42,130 nucleotides of DNA from an uncultured Selenomonadales bacterium (GCA_900314855.1 OMWZ01000015.1:1-42130), one strand, 5' to 3'; counted from the stretch's first letter, positions 1-10,529 are shown. Translations and numbers: made by a program. Notes: generated by a model not told the origin, from the letters alone.

Positions 1-53
1 GCGTCGAAAGTACTTGGGTGGAAGCGCCCTGGGAGGATAGATTGTTGCCGGTT
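1..53 (+). rRNA. rrf: 5S ribosomal RNA, 3' end (partial)
   Basis: The first ~53 bases match the conserved 3' half of bacterial 5S rRNA: the segment GTACTTGGGTGGAAGCG followed by CCTGGGAGGATAG, the helix IV/V region, and closing bases near GTTGCCGG. A strong intrinsic terminator follows at once, as expected for the last gene of an rRNA operon. The 5' half lies before the window. Confidence 0.9.
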
Positions 54-60
54 CAGGAAA

Positions 61-94
61 AACCCCTTTACGCCAACGCGTAAAGGGGTTTTTT
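61..94 (+). terminator. Intrinsic terminator of the upstream rRNA operon
   Basis: A perfect 13-bp stem, AACCCCTTTACGC (61-73) with its complement at 78-90 and loop CAAC, runs into a T tract (89-94). It lies 8 bases past the 5S end. Confidence 0.93.
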
Positions 95-142
95 GTCGTA
101 CTGCCGGAAAGTGGCTTTTTTTGGCGGTTCGGCTGATTTTCC

Positions 143-194
143 TTTCCTTCCGGACTGTCCATGATATATAATGTTAACAATGAAACAGGGAGGA
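143..194 (+). promoter_or_regulatory. Promoter and ribosome binding site of the hydrogenase gene
   Basis: A TATAAT -10 box is at 167-172. The -35 region (about 143-149) is T/C-rich and poor in consensus, so the promoter may need an activator or may be weak. The ribosome binding site AGGGAGGA is at 187-194, 7 bases before the ATG. Confidence 0.6.
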
Positions 195-201
195 TATCGC
201 C

Positions 202-1689
202 ATGGAAACTACACAAGTTACGAATTTCAGACGGGAAGTTTTGCGCCGGATTGCCCGCTATGCGTGGAACGACTGTTTGCCTGAACATGTCTATGACATC
301 CTGTATGAAGTCGTGACCGATGAAACACCTCGGGTGCGCTGCTGCGTCCACAAAGAGCGCGCGGTTCTGAAAAACCGGATTCAGATGGCCCTTTGGCAGC
401 CCCTGGGCCTGAACATCATCAATGCGTCGAAGGAAGCACTGACCGGGAAGTACGACAAGTCCCTGCCCGTGGTAGACGTGCTGCCCAATGCCTGCGACGC
501 CTGTCCCATCGAAAAGTATTACGTGACGGATGTATGCCGCCACTGCATTTCCCATAAGTGCATGAACAATTGTCCCAAGCACGCCATTTCCATCCAGAAC
601 AACCGGGCGTTCATCAACCGGGACATCTGCATCGAGTGCGGACGCTGCGCCAAATCGTGCCCTTACGGCGCCATTATCGAAATCAACCGGCCCTGTATGA
701 CGGCCTGCGCCCTTGATGCCATTTCAGCGGGCCCGGACAAACGTACGGTCATCGATTACAATAAGTGTGTCCACTGCGGCAACTGCCGGACGGCCTGTCC
801 CTTCGGGGCCATTGACGAACGGAGCATGCTCATGCCGCTCCTGGCCGCGCTGAAACAAAAGAAAAAGGTCATTGCCATGCTGGCCCCGTCTTTTGTCGGC
901 CAGTTCGGCATGAAAGTCACCTTTGGCCAGCTGGTGGGAGGACTGCGGAAACTGGGCTTCTTCAAAGTGGCCGAAGTTGCCGTCGGCGCCGATATCACGA
1001 CGCTCCATGAGGCGGAAGAGTTCCTGGAGAAGGTGCCCAAGGAAATCGACTTTCTGACGAGTTCCTGCTGCCCGGCTTTTGTGGATCTCGTGAAGAAACA
1101 TTTCCCGGAATACGATGACAACATTTCCAAAACGACGTCTCCCATGGTATCGTGCGCCCGGTACCTCAAGGACAAGTACCCCGATGCCCTGACTTGTTTT
1201 ATCGGGCCGTGCATTGCCAAAAAGGCGGAAACCATCGCCCATCCGGAGAGTATGGACTTTACCCTGACTTTTGAGGAGCTGCAGTGCCTGCTGGACGGTG
1301 TGGGAATCGACCTGAACGATTCGGACGCCCCGGAAGTCCAGAGCGAGGCGGCAGCCGGGGGTATCGGGTTCCCGCTGCTGCGGGGGGTCCAGTCGTCCAT
1401 GAAGGAAGTCCTGCCGGAAGATTTGCAGAAAAACTGCCGCCTTGAATATGCGGCGGGCCTGCGCAACTGTCATGAAAAGCTGCAGCAGATCAAGGACGGC
1501 AAGCTGCAGGCCGACTACCTGGAAGGCATGGCCTGCGCCAACGGTTGCGTCGACGGACCCGGCGCCCTGGCGATGCAGGGCGTGACCCGCGTTCTCGTCA
1601 CGAAATTCGCGGCGGCGACGGGGAAGAAGACGAGCCTGGAAAATCCCGAAGCCGTCGAAGCGGTGAAGAAGCTCAATTTCGAAGTCTGA
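202..1689 (+). CDS. Monomeric [FeFe] hydrogenase, group B type
   Basis: Iron-only hydrogenase of 495 aa that interconverts protons and H2 with ferredoxin-type electron transfer in the cytoplasm. Two ferredoxin-like clusters are seen at C143/146/149/153 and C189/192/195/199. An additional four-Cys set is at C112/115/120/124, and further Cys pairs are at 98/101 and 165/169. The H-cluster motifs are TSSCCPAF (286-293), GPCIAKKAE (335-343) and EGMACANGC (441-449). The Ala in CCPAF and the ending VDGPG, rather than the GGGQP of group A enzymes, point to the group B (B1) family. It stands alone, between an rRNA operon and yebC, with its own promoter. No HydE, HydF or HydG maturase gene is in the window. 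The physiological direction cannot be read from sequence; fermentative H2 release is the likely role. Confidence 0.88.
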   Translation: METTQVTNFRREVLRRIARYAWNDCLPEHVYDILYEVVTDETPRVRCCVHKERAVLKNRIQMALWQPLGLNIINASKEALTGKYDKSLPVVDVLPNACDACPIEKYYVTDVCRHCISHKCMNNCPKHAISIQNNRAFINRDICIECGRCAKSCPYGAIIEINRPCMTACALDAISAGPDKRTVIDYNKCVHCGNCRTACPFGAIDERSMLMPLLAALKQKKKVIAMLAPSFVGQFGMKVTFGQLVGGLRKLGFFKVAEVAVGADITTLHEAEEFLEKVPKEIDFLTSSCCPAFVDLVKKHFPEYDDNISKTTSPMVSCARYLKDKYPDALTCFIGPCIAKKAETIAHPESMDFTLTFEELQCLLDGVGIDLNDSDAPEVQSEAAAGGIGFPLLRGVQSSMKEVLPEDLQKNCRLEYAAGLRNCHEKLQQIKDGKLQADYLEGMACANGCVDGPGALAMQGVTRVLVTKFAAATGKKTSLENPEAVEAVKKLNFEV

Positions 1690-1770
1690 CGGCCTGCATC
1701 CGGATGCCACGGAATGCCCGGCAAGAGGGAAGCGGGAGGCCGCTGGCAGGCAAAAAGCGCAACATTTTGG

Positions 1771-1799
1771 TTGTCAAGAGCGGCGAAAAGAGTTATAAT
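1771..1799 (+). promoter_or_regulatory. Promoter of yebC
   Basis: TTGTCA (1771-1776), a 17-bp spacer and TATAAT (1794-1799) form a near-consensus housekeeping promoter 51 bases before the yebC start. The RBS GGGAGG is at 1837-1842. Confidence 0.85.
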
Positions 1800-1850
1800 A
1801 CAATGGTTATATTTAAAGTATCCTTTTAGAGATCATGGGAGGTTTCAAGT

Positions 1851-2606
1851 ATGTCCGGACATTCTAAATGGGCGAATATCAAGCACAAAAAAGGCAAGGC
1901 CGATGCCGCCAGAGGGAAGATTACCACGAAAATCGGCCGCGAGATTACCATTGCCGTCCGTATGGGCGGCCCCGACCCGGTCGGCAACATGCGCCTGAAA
2001 CTGGCACTGGCCAAGGCGAAGGCGAACAATATCCCGAAAGACAACATTAAACGTGCCATTGCCAAGGGCACGGGGGAAACGGGCGGTGCCAACTACGAGG
2101 AAATCACGTACGAAGGCTACGGTCCGGCCGGGGTGGCCATTATGCTGGATGTCCTGACGGACAGCCGCAACCGCGCCGCTGCCGATATCCGCCACGTCTT
2201 CACGAAACACGGCGGCAACATGGGCGAAACCGGTTCCGTCGGCTGGATGTTCAAACGCAAAGGCGTTTTCACGATTGACCGGGAAGAAGGGCTGCAGGAC
2301 AAGTCCGAAGACGATATCATGATGATTGCCCTTGAAGCGGGCGCGGAAGATGTCAAGTCCCATGACGACAGCTTGGAAATCCTGACGGATCCCGATGATT
2401 TCGACACCGTCGAAAAGGCCCTGGCCGACAACGGTATCGAGACGGTCATGTCTGAGATTACCATGGTTCCGGACACGATGGTCAAGCTGGAAGGCGAAGA
2501 CGCCGAAAAGGTCCGCAAGACCATTGAGATGTTCGAAGACCTGGATGACGTGCAGGAAGTCTACACCAACGCCGATTTGCCGGACGAGGAAGACGAGGAA
2601 GAGTAA
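1851..2606 (+). CDS. yebC: YebC/PmpR family translation or transcription regulator
   Basis: Protein of 251 aa with the hallmark N-terminus MSGHSKWANIKHKKGKADAA and the three-domain length usual for the family (about 240-250 aa). Family members have been described as DNA-binding regulators and more recently as ribosome-associated factors that relieve stalling, related to mitochondrial TACO1. The C-terminus is very acidic (PDEEDEEE). It has its own promoter and terminator, so it is probably monocistronic, just before ruvCAB, a common arrangement. Function is assigned by family only. Confidence 0.95.
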   Translation: MSGHSKWANIKHKKGKADAARGKITTKIGREITIAVRMGGPDPVGNMRLKLALAKAKANNIPKDNIKRAIAKGTGETGGANYEEITYEGYGPAGVAIMLDVLTDSRNRAAADIRHVFTKHGGNMGETGSVGWMFKRKGVFTIDREEGLQDKSEDDIMMIALEAGAEDVKSHDDSLEILTDPDDFDTVEKALADNGIETVMSEITMVPDTMVKLEGEDAEKVRKTIEMFEDLDDVQEVYTNADLPDEEDEEE

Positions 2607-2618
2607 GGGACGCAAGGG

Positions 2619-2649
2619 AGGCAGGCTTTTTCGGAGCCTGCCTTTTTTT
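2619..2649 (+). terminator. Intrinsic terminator after yebC
   Basis: The 9-bp stem AGGCAGGCT (2619-2627) pairs with AGCCTGCCT (2635-2643), followed by seven T's (2643-2649). Confidence 0.9.
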
Positions 2650-2703
2650 ATGGGTCCGGGAAAAAGCAAATGAATGTTCACAAATTTTTCCCTCGGAGGC
2701 CTG

Positions 2704-2729
2704 TATAATTCCTCTAAATAAGGTATAAT
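2704..2729 (+). promoter_or_regulatory. Putative tandem -10 boxes for the ruvCAB operon
   Basis: Two perfect TATAAT hexamers lie 20 bp apart at 2704-2709 and 2724-2729, upstream of the RBS and the ATG at 2758. Neither has a good -35 at 17 bp. A TTCACA is at 2677-2682, but 21 bp from the first box. Confidence 0.5.
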
Positions 2730-2757
2730 GAAACAAGTGGAGTAAAGGGGGAAGAGC

Positions 2758-3309
2758 ATGCTTGCCTTAGGCATCGATCCGGGTACGGCCATTTGCGGGT
2801 ACGGCCTGGTGGAAATGAAAAACAATGTCCTGCGGCCCGTCCTGTACGGGTCGGTATTTACGGACAAGGACTGGAAGCCCGAAGTCCGGCTGCAGAAGAT
2901 TTACGGCGACATTTCCGCGATTCTCGAACGGTACCATCCGGACCTGCTGTCGATTGAAAAACTCTTTTTCGCGCGGAACGTCAATACGGCTCTCCCTGTG
3001 GCCCAGTCCCGTGGGGTTGTCCTGCTGGCGGCAGGCCAGCAAGGGGTTCCCATCCTGGAGTTCACGCCCATGCAGATCAAGCAGGCTGTGACGGGAACCG
3101 GCAGCGCCAGCAAAAAGCAAGTGATTTTTATGGTCCAGCGGTTGCTCGGCATTCGGGAGAAAATCGCCCCGGACGACACGGCCGACGCCCTGGCCATGGC
3201 AATCTGTGGCCTTTACGAGGAGCATGTCCTGCGCCTGCGCAACCAGGGGACGGGCGCCCGCATCCGGGAAATCCTCGAAGCCCAGCGCAATCCGCTGAGT
3301 AAACGATAA
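2758..3309 (+). CDS. ruvC: Crossover junction endodeoxyribonuclease RuvC
   Basis: Holliday junction resolvase of 183 aa (the family is about 160-190). It cleaves four-way junctions symmetrically as part of the RuvABC complex. The RNase H-fold acidic residues are visible: D7 in GIDPGT, E67 in SIEKLFF, and D140 and D143 in DDTADALA. It starts at an ATG behind a purine-rich RBS (AAAGGGGGAAGAG) and is the first gene of ruvC-ruvA-ruvB. The C-terminus is extended by a basic tail. Confidence 0.97.
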   Translation: MLALGIDPGTAICGYGLVEMKNNVLRPVLYGSVFTDKDWKPEVRLQKIYGDISAILERYHPDLLSIEKLFFARNVNTALPVAQSRGVVLLAAGQQGVPILEFTPMQIKQAVTGTGSASKKQVIFMVQRLLGIREKIAPDDTADALAMAICGLYEEHVLRLRNQGTGARIREILEAQRNPLSKR

Positions 3310-3372
3310 GGCACGACGGTACGGCGGCAGGCTGCCGTCCGTCCGGGTGACGTGAGACAGGAGTATTTCATT

Positions 3373-3981
3373 ATGATAGGTTCCATCAAGGGAACGGTCA
3401 CGGCGTTGACGACAGGCTACTGCCTCCTCGAAACGGTAGGGGGCGTGGGGTATCGTGTGTTTATGCCGGTGGGCCAGCTCCAGACCCTGTCCCTGGGACA
3501 GGAGACAAAGGTGCAGACGTATACGGTCGTACGGGAGGACGCGATCCTGCTGTACGGATTCCTGGACCAGCCGTCCTACGACTTGTTCTGCCTGTTGCTG
3601 CGGGTCAGCGGTGTCGGCCCCAAAGGGGCCATGGGCATCCTGTCGGGAATCAAACCCGGCGATTTCTATCTGGCCGTCCAGAGCCGCGATGTGAAGACCC
3701 TGACGAAGCTGCCGGGTATTGGCAAGAAGACGGCGGAACGGATGATTCTCGAACTGAAGGATAAGATCGGCACCCTGGAAGGCCAGGAAGAAGACCGCCA
3801 CTTCGCGGAACTTGTGGAGAAGCGGCAGGGCGGCGCCGTGGAACAGGCTGTGCAGGCCCTGGCGGCCCTGGGGTACGCCAACGCGGAAATCCAGCCGGTC
3901 CTGCGCAGGATAGAGGGTTACGAAAACCAAAGCCGGGAGGAACTGATCCGCAAAGCCTTGCAGATTTTCGCCAACCGGTAA
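3373..3981 (+). CDS. ruvA: Holliday junction DNA helicase subunit RuvA
   Basis: Protein of 202 aa that binds four-way junctions and loads RuvB. It has an N-terminal OB-fold beginning MIGSIKGTV, helix-hairpin-helix motifs VSGVGPKGA (78-86) and LPGIGKKTA (113-121), and a C-terminal domain III (about 155-202) that contacts RuvB. A GTG at 3352 is in frame, but the ATG at 3373 is chosen because it is preceded by AGGAG at 3359-3363 with 9-base spacing and gives the canonical N-terminus. It lies 63 bases after ruvC and 18 before ruvB. Confidence 0.97.
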   Translation: MIGSIKGTVTALTTGYCLLETVGGVGYRVFMPVGQLQTLSLGQETKVQTYTVVREDAILLYGFLDQPSYDLFCLLLRVSGVGPKGAMGILSGIKPGDFYLAVQSRDVKTLTKLPGIGKKTAERMILELKDKIGTLEGQEEDRHFAELVEKRQGGAVEQAVQALAALGYANAEIQPVLRRIEGYENQSREELIRKALQIFANR

Positions 3982-3999
3982 GGACAGGGGGAGGAAGAC

Positions 4000-5034
4000 A
4001 TGGATTTTGACGACCGTATCGTAGACGGCGCGGCGCAGGCGGCCGATGCCGAGCAATACAGCCTGCGCCCCCGGACGCTGGCAGAGTACATCGGCCAGGA
4101 TAAGGTAAAACAGAATATCGAAGTCTTCATCAAGGCAGCCCTGGAACGGCAGGAAGCCCTGGACCACGTGTTGCTGTTCGGGCCGCCGGGCCTGGGCAAG
4201 ACGACGCTGGCCAATATCATCGCCAATGAACTGCACGTTAACATGCGCGTCACGTCGGGACCGGCCATTACGCGCCAGGGCGATCTGGCCGCCGTGCTGA
4301 CGACCCTGGCAGAGGGCGAGGTCCTCTTTATCGACGAAATCCACCGCCTGCCGAAGGCCGTGGAGGAAATCCTCTATTCGGCCATGGAAGACTACCAGCT
4401 CGATATTGTCATCGGCAAAGGGCCCGGCGCCCAGAATGTCCGCCTGCCCCTGCCGAAGTTCACCCTCATCGGGGCGACGACACGCCTCGGGTCCCTGGCG
4501 GCCCCGCTGCGGGACCGCTTCGGCGTCCAGTGCCGGCTGGAATTTTATACGCCGGAACACTTGGCCATCATTATCCGCAAATCGGCGGAAAAACTGGACG
4601 TGGCCATTGAAGAAGAGGGAGCCCTGGAAATCGCCCGCCGCTCCCGCGGCACGCCCCGTGTGGCGAACCGGCTGCTGAAGCGGATCCGCGATTTCGCCCA
4701 GGTCATGGGCAACGGCGTCATCGATAAAAAGGTGGCCGAACAGGGATTGGCGCGTCTCGAAGTGGACCAGTGCGGCCTGGACCGGAACGATTACCGCATC
4801 CTGCAGACCATCGTCAAGAATTTCGGCGGCGGCCCGGTCGGGGTCGATACCATTGCGGCGGCTGTCAGTGAGGAAGCGGGTACCATCGAAGATGTCATCG
4901 AACCGTACCTGATGCAGCTCGGACTGCTCCAGCGCACGTCCCGGGGCCGTGTGGTCACGCGGAAGACCTACCAATATCTGGGTCTGCCGTACCCGGAACA
5001 CGGCGGCGTGCCGGAACAGCAGCCCCTGTTGTGA
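4000..5034 (+). CDS. ruvB: Holliday junction DNA helicase subunit RuvB
   Basis: AAA+ motor of 344 aa that drives branch migration with RuvA. Walker A is GPPGLGKT (61-68), Walker B is LFIDEIHR (109-116), sensor 1 is GATTR (158-162) and an arginine-finger segment RDRFG starts at 171. A C-terminal winged-helix domain occupies about 260-335. The RBS GGGGGAGGA is at 3987-3995. The length is normal and no key residue appears to be missing. Confidence 0.98.
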   Translation: MDFDDRIVDGAAQAADAEQYSLRPRTLAEYIGQDKVKQNIEVFIKAALERQEALDHVLLFGPPGLGKTTLANIIANELHVNMRVTSGPAITRQGDLAAVLTTLAEGEVLFIDEIHRLPKAVEEILYSAMEDYQLDIVIGKGPGAQNVRLPLPKFTLIGATTRLGSLAAPLRDRFGVQCRLEFYTPEHLAIIIRKSAEKLDVAIEEEGALEIARRSRGTPRVANRLLKRIRDFAQVMGNGVIDKKVAEQGLARLEVDQCGLDRNDYRILQTIVKNFGGGPVGVDTIAAAVSEEAGTIEDVIEPYLMQLGLLQRTSRGRVVTRKTYQYLGLPYPEHGGVPEQQPLL

Positions 5035-5119
5035 GGCACCGCCAGGAATCCGGGCAGGAGCGCTGCCGCGGCGAGAGACCCGGCGTGCCCCCGTGAACGG
5101 GAAAGGAATCAGGAATGTG

Positions 5120-5755
5120 ATGAAATTACTGCTGCATGCCTGCTGCGGGCCCTGCGCCTGCTATCCGACGCAGGCCTTGACGGACGAGGGTGTGGATTTC
5201 ACGCTTCTCTTCTATAATCCCAATATTCATCCCTATAAAGAATTCAAGCGGCGGCTGGCCGCTTTGCGGGAACTGGCGGAGAAAAAAAGCTATCGTCTGA
5301 TCCTTGACAAAACTTATCCCCTGGAGGAATGTGTCGCCGGCATGCTCGCCGAGCGTCCCGGCCCGCGCTGCGCCTTCTGCTATCGGATCCGCATGCGTTA
5401 TGCCGCGGCCTACGCGAAAGAGCATGGGTTTGACGCCTTCAGTACGACGTTGCTCTATAGCCCGTATCAGAAACACGAACTGCTGGTGCAGGAGGGGCGC
5501 GCTGCCTCGGAAGCCTTTGGCCTTCCGTTCGTGGAATACGACTGGCGCCCCCATTATCAGGAAGGCGTCGACCTCAGCCTGGAACTGGGACTGTACCGCC
5601 AGCCTTACTGCGGTTGTGTCTTCAGCGAGCGGGACCGGTATGAGGAGCGCCCGAAAGTCAAGAACGGGGAAGGGCCGCGCGAAACTCAAGGCTATGTGCG
5701 CGTCACGAAGAAGATTATCCAGCTGGAAAGGCAGGACCATCTCCCGTATCTGTGA
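5120..5755 (+). CDS. queH: Epoxyqueuosine reductase QueH
   Basis: Protein of 211 aa of the QueH (former DUF208) family. It catalyses the last step of queuosine synthesis, reducing epoxyqueuosine to queuosine in tRNA, and replaces the unrelated cobalamin enzyme QueG. The N-terminal HACCGPC (6-12) with adjacent Cys, RCAFCYRIR (83-91) and YCGC (163-166) are the family's Cys motifs for iron-sulfur/metal binding. The open frame extends further upstream, but the start is set at ATG 5120 (or GTG 5117), just after AGGA. queA and tgt lie 1.5-3 kb downstream, which supports the assignment. Confidence 0.92.
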   Translation: MKLLLHACCGPCACYPTQALTDEGVDFTLLFYNPNIHPYKEFKRRLAALRELAEKKSYRLILDKTYPLEECVAGMLAERPGPRCAFCYRIRMRYAAAYAKEHGFDAFSTTLLYSPYQKHELLVQEGRAASEAFGLPFVEYDWRPHYQEGVDLSLELGLYRQPYCGCVFSERDRYEERPKVKNGEGPRETQGYVRVTKKIIQLERQDHLPYL

Positions 5756-5789
5756 ATGCCGTGTCTTCCCTATCCCATGGAGGTTTTCT

Positions 5790-7166
5790 ATGAAATCGAT
5801 CCTCTGGACTGTCCTGTTCCTGTTTGGTGTCCTGTGGAATTCGGCGGCCCGGGCGGCCTCTCCCGGCTTTGATGTCGGGGTCGTCGTATCCCAGTATTCG
5901 GCGGAAGTCGAAGCGGCGCTGCCGGTGACGCTGACCTTGCCGGACGGCAGGCAGCGGACCCTGGCGGCCGGACGCTATTTTTTTGCGGCCGACGGGGGAA
6001 AAATCCGTCTCGGCGCGGAAGTGTACGAAGGTCCTCTCGTATTGACGGTGGCCGGGGAGAAGGGGGCCGGCGATGCGGGGAACGCGGGGAAGGGAAACCC
6101 GGCGACCCGCGCGAGGGAGCCCCTGCCGTCCTTTCTGGTGAACAAGCAGGACTGCCCCGGGGAAGTGCGGATTTATGCGTCCGGCGAGGGCGCGGATTTG
6201 ACGGTCGTCAACCGCGTGTCCCTGGAATTCTACGTCGAATCCGTCCTGGGACCCAAGTCGTCCCCGGTTTGGCCGGACGAGGCCATCAAGGCCCAGGCCG
6301 TGGCGGTCCGCAGTCTCGCCTGGTATGAAAAGCAGCGACAGGGAGAACGGCTGTACGCGGTCCGCTCCGTCGAAAGCGGCGCTTTTTACGGTGGCGGCCG
6401 TACGGTGAACCAGGCCGTGGCTGCCGTGGCCCGGACGACGGCCGGCCAGGTCCTGTACTATCAGGGGGCCCCGGCGGCGGCCTATTCTTCCGAAAGCAGC
6501 GGCGGCCGTACGGTTGCCGCTGCGGAAGCCCTGGGGTACGAGGTGCCGTACCTCCCGTCCGTGGAGGATTTCGATCAGGACTGCCCGGGCTACCGATGGG
6601 AAAAATTCATCCCCGTAGCGACAATCCGCCGCCTTTTGAACCAGCGCGACCCGTCCCTGGGGAAACTGACGGGATACCGCCTGTCGACGCGGACAGATCC
6701 GGACGAGCGGGACCGTTACGCCAGCGGCCGTGTCCGTTCCCTGTCCTGGCAGGGAGAACAGGGGAATCTCACCCTGACAGGCCGCGAATTCGCGGACATG
6801 CTGGCCTTACCCAGCAACGACTTTGATATGTACCGGGCCGAGGCCGTGCCGGACAAGCTGGATATCCCCATTGAAAACAGCGCGGGTATCGAAATCGGCC
6901 GCAAGCAAATGCCCATCGAAGTGCAGGAACCGACGCGCCCGGCGTGGCAGACCACGATCCGGGGTTTCCATTTCCTGACGGGAGGCAAGGATGAAGGAAT
7001 CTTCTTCCGGGGAAGGGGCATCGGTACGGGCCTGGGCCTGAGCAAGTGGGGAGCCCGGGGCATGGCCGTCGCGGCGGGGGACCGGGACGGGTACTACCGG
7101 ACCATCCTGTCCCACTATTATCCCGGCACGGCACTGGTGACTGTCTATGCCGCGGGGGAACCGTGA
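5790..7166 (+). CDS. Secreted SpoIID/LytB-domain protein with altered catalytic site
   Basis: Protein of 458 aa with a signal peptide (hydrophobic core about 4-16, probable cleavage after AARAA near residue 21). The SpoIID domain is recognisable from FYVESVLG through PDEAIKAQAVAVRS to YSSESSGGRT and the C-terminal GRGIGTGLGLSKWGARGMA. SpoIID enzymes are lytic transglycosylases of peptidoglycan, and their catalytic Glu sits in the (S/N)EMPxxWP segment. Here that segment reads PKSSPVWP, placing Lys156 at the Glu position. The protein may therefore bind rather than cleave glycan. ATG 5790 follows GGAGG. It separates queH from queA. A long in-frame upstream extension was rejected because it overlaps queH and lacks a signal peptide. 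Confidence 0.85.
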   Translation: MKSILWTVLFLFGVLWNSAARAASPGFDVGVVVSQYSAEVEAALPVTLTLPDGRQRTLAAGRYFFAADGGKIRLGAEVYEGPLVLTVAGEKGAGDAGNAGKGNPATRAREPLPSFLVNKQDCPGEVRIYASGEGADLTVVNRVSLEFYVESVLGPKSSPVWPDEAIKAQAVAVRSLAWYEKQRQGERLYAVRSVESGAFYGGGRTVNQAVAAVARTTAGQVLYYQGAPAAAYSSESSGGRTVAAAEALGYEVPYLPSVEDFDQDCPGYRWEKFIPVATIRRLLNQRDPSLGKLTGYRLSTRTDPDERDRYASGRVRSLSWQGEQGNLTLTGREFADMLALPSNDFDMYRAEAVPDKLDIPIENSAGIEIGRKQMPIEVQEPTRPAWQTTIRGFHFLTGGKDEGIFFRGRGIGTGLGLSKWGARGMAVAAGDRDGYYRTILSHYYPGTALVTVYAAGEP

Positions 7167-7223
7167 GCCATTTTTCCGGAAAACAAGCACAGCGGCAATC
7201 CGCTGAGGAAAGGAAGCCTTACG

Positions 7224-9394
<2,171 letters not shown>

Positions 9395-9432
9395 CAGTGG
9401 TTCCAGCCGGACCGGGATTTGCGCAATTCCAA

Positions 9433-9461
9433 AAGACAAATTTTCTTTTTTCTGATATAAT
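9433..9461 (+). promoter_or_regulatory. Extended -10 promoter of yajC
   Basis: TGATATAAT (9453-9461) is an extended -10. AAGACA (9433-9438) is a 4/6 match to -35 with 17-bp spacing. The surrounding sequence is markedly A/T-rich compared with the coding regions. The RBS AAGGAGG precedes yajC. Confidence 0.75.
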
Positions 9462-9524
9462 ATCTGTACTGTTGAAAAATCAGGAAGGGAACGGCTGGTT
9501 CCGTTTCCGTAAGGAGGGATTGGG

Positions 9525-9827
9525 ATGGATAACATCATGGCGACCATCAGCGCCTTATTTCCGTTTATCCTGTTGATCGCGATTTTCTATTTCATGCTGT
9601 GGCGCCCCCAGAAAAAGGAGCAGCTACGCCGCCAGCGTATGCTCAACGCGTTGAAGCGCGGAGACAAAGTCATTACGAACAGCGGGATTTACGGCCAGCT
9701 GACTGTGGTCGGCGAAACGAAGGTCACCCTGAAGGTGGCGGAAAACGTGGAAATCGAAATGAACCGCACCGCCATCGGCGCGTTCCAGGATGCGGCCAAG
9801 CAGGAACGGGTGGAAAAGGGAGAGTGA
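9525..9827 (+). CDS. yajC: Preprotein translocase subunit YajC
   Basis: Small protein of 100 aa with a single N-terminal membrane segment (about 8-24, ending FYFMLWRPQKKE) and a cytoplasmic domain with the family pattern GDKVITNSGIYGQL. YajC accompanies SecDF at the SecYEG translocon. secD and secF follow after one intervening gene, as in many bacteria. Confidence 0.96.
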   Translation: MDNIMATISALFPFILLIAIFYFMLWRPQKKEQLRRQRMLNALKRGDKVITNSGIYGQLTVVGETKVTLKVAENVEIEMNRTAIGAFQDAAKQERVEKGE

Positions 9828-9831
9828 CCCT

Positions 9832-10449
9832 ATGGGCCAGGGAACGGCAATGACGGGAACGGCGCGCAAAAAGGCGCTCCGGCAGGAACTGCGGCGGCGT
9901 ATGCTGGCGCACACGGACGCCCAGGTGGCGGCCTTGTCCGAAGCGGTCGCGCGCCAGGTCCTGGCATCCCGTGTTTTTCAGGAAGCCACCACGGTTTTCG
10001 GCTATTTGGCCTTTGCCAAAGAGTTGTCTGTGGACCTGATCCTGCAGGAGGCCCTGCGCCTTGGGAAGACCGTGGCCGTGCCGCTCATCGTATCGAAGAC
10101 GGAATTTCGGGCCGCGGTCCTTCCCCGACTGGGGAACCTGCCCTTGGACCGGTACGGCATCCGCACGGTGCCGGAACCGTATACCTTTTTGGATCCCCGC
10201 GGCCTGGACCTGATCCTGGTGCCTGGCGCCGGCTTTTCGGAACAGGGAGCCCGGCTGGGACGCGGGGCCGGTTACTATGACCGTTTCCTGGCGGGAACCA
10301 GCGGCCACCGCCTGGCCATTGCCTGCGAGGATTTTTTGACTTTCGCCATCCCTATGGAAGCGACGGATTGCTGGATGGAGGCGGTCGTGACGGAAAAGCG
10401 GTGGATCCACTGCCCGGCACGGCCTTTGCGAGCGCCCGATGAAGAATAA
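9832..10449 (+). CDS. 5-formyltetrahydrofolate cyclo-ligase
   Basis: Protein of 205 aa that converts 5-formyl-THF to 5,10-methenyl-THF with ATP, returning stored folate to one-carbon metabolism. The diagnostic nucleotide-binding segment GARLGRGAGYYDRF is at 139-152, preceded by the PGAGF strand. ATG 9832 lies 4 bases after the yajC stop with AAGGGAGAG upstream; ATG 9850 is a possible alternative. Its place between yajC and secD looks like operon hitch-hiking rather than a functional link. Confidence 0.93.
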   Translation: MGQGTAMTGTARKKALRQELRRRMLAHTDAQVAALSEAVARQVLASRVFQEATTVFGYLAFAKELSVDLILQEALRLGKTVAVPLIVSKTEFRAAVLPRLGNLPLDRYGIRTVPEPYTFLDPRGLDLILVPGAGFSEQGARLGRGAGYYDRFLAGTSGHRLAIACEDFLTFAIPMEATDCWMEAVVTEKRWIHCPARPLRAPDEE

Positions 10450-10493
10450 GCGGCTGCGGCCGGTTGTTTCTTTTTACGGAATCTATTTTTTGG

Positions 10494-10508
10494 CGGGAGA
10501 ATTTCCCG
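10494..10508. promoter_or_regulatory. 15-bp dyad upstream of secD (possible operator)
   Basis: CGGGAGAATTTCCCG is nearly palindromic (6 of 7 pairs). It resembles CCGGAAAATTTCCCG at 22644-22658, upstream of the PEP synthase promoter (13 of 15 identical). A protein-binding site is only an inference. Confidence 0.3.
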
Positions 10509-10529
10509 TAGGAAAGGGGAAAATCAATT

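Noticed and set aside
2767..5001. 744-aa open frame on the minus strand opposite ruvC-ruvA-ruvB
   Set aside because: It mirrors three real genes with clear motifs. Long antisense frames arise from the GC-rich codon usage here, and this one has no domain or RBS.
5304..5789. In-frame upstream extension of the SpoIID-like gene
   Set aside because: It overlaps queH in another frame and would bury a clear RBS and signal peptide at 5790.
10451..10475. Possible weak terminator CGGC-TGCG-GCCG after the cyclo-ligase gene
   Set aside because: The stem is only four pairs and the T-rich tail is interrupted.
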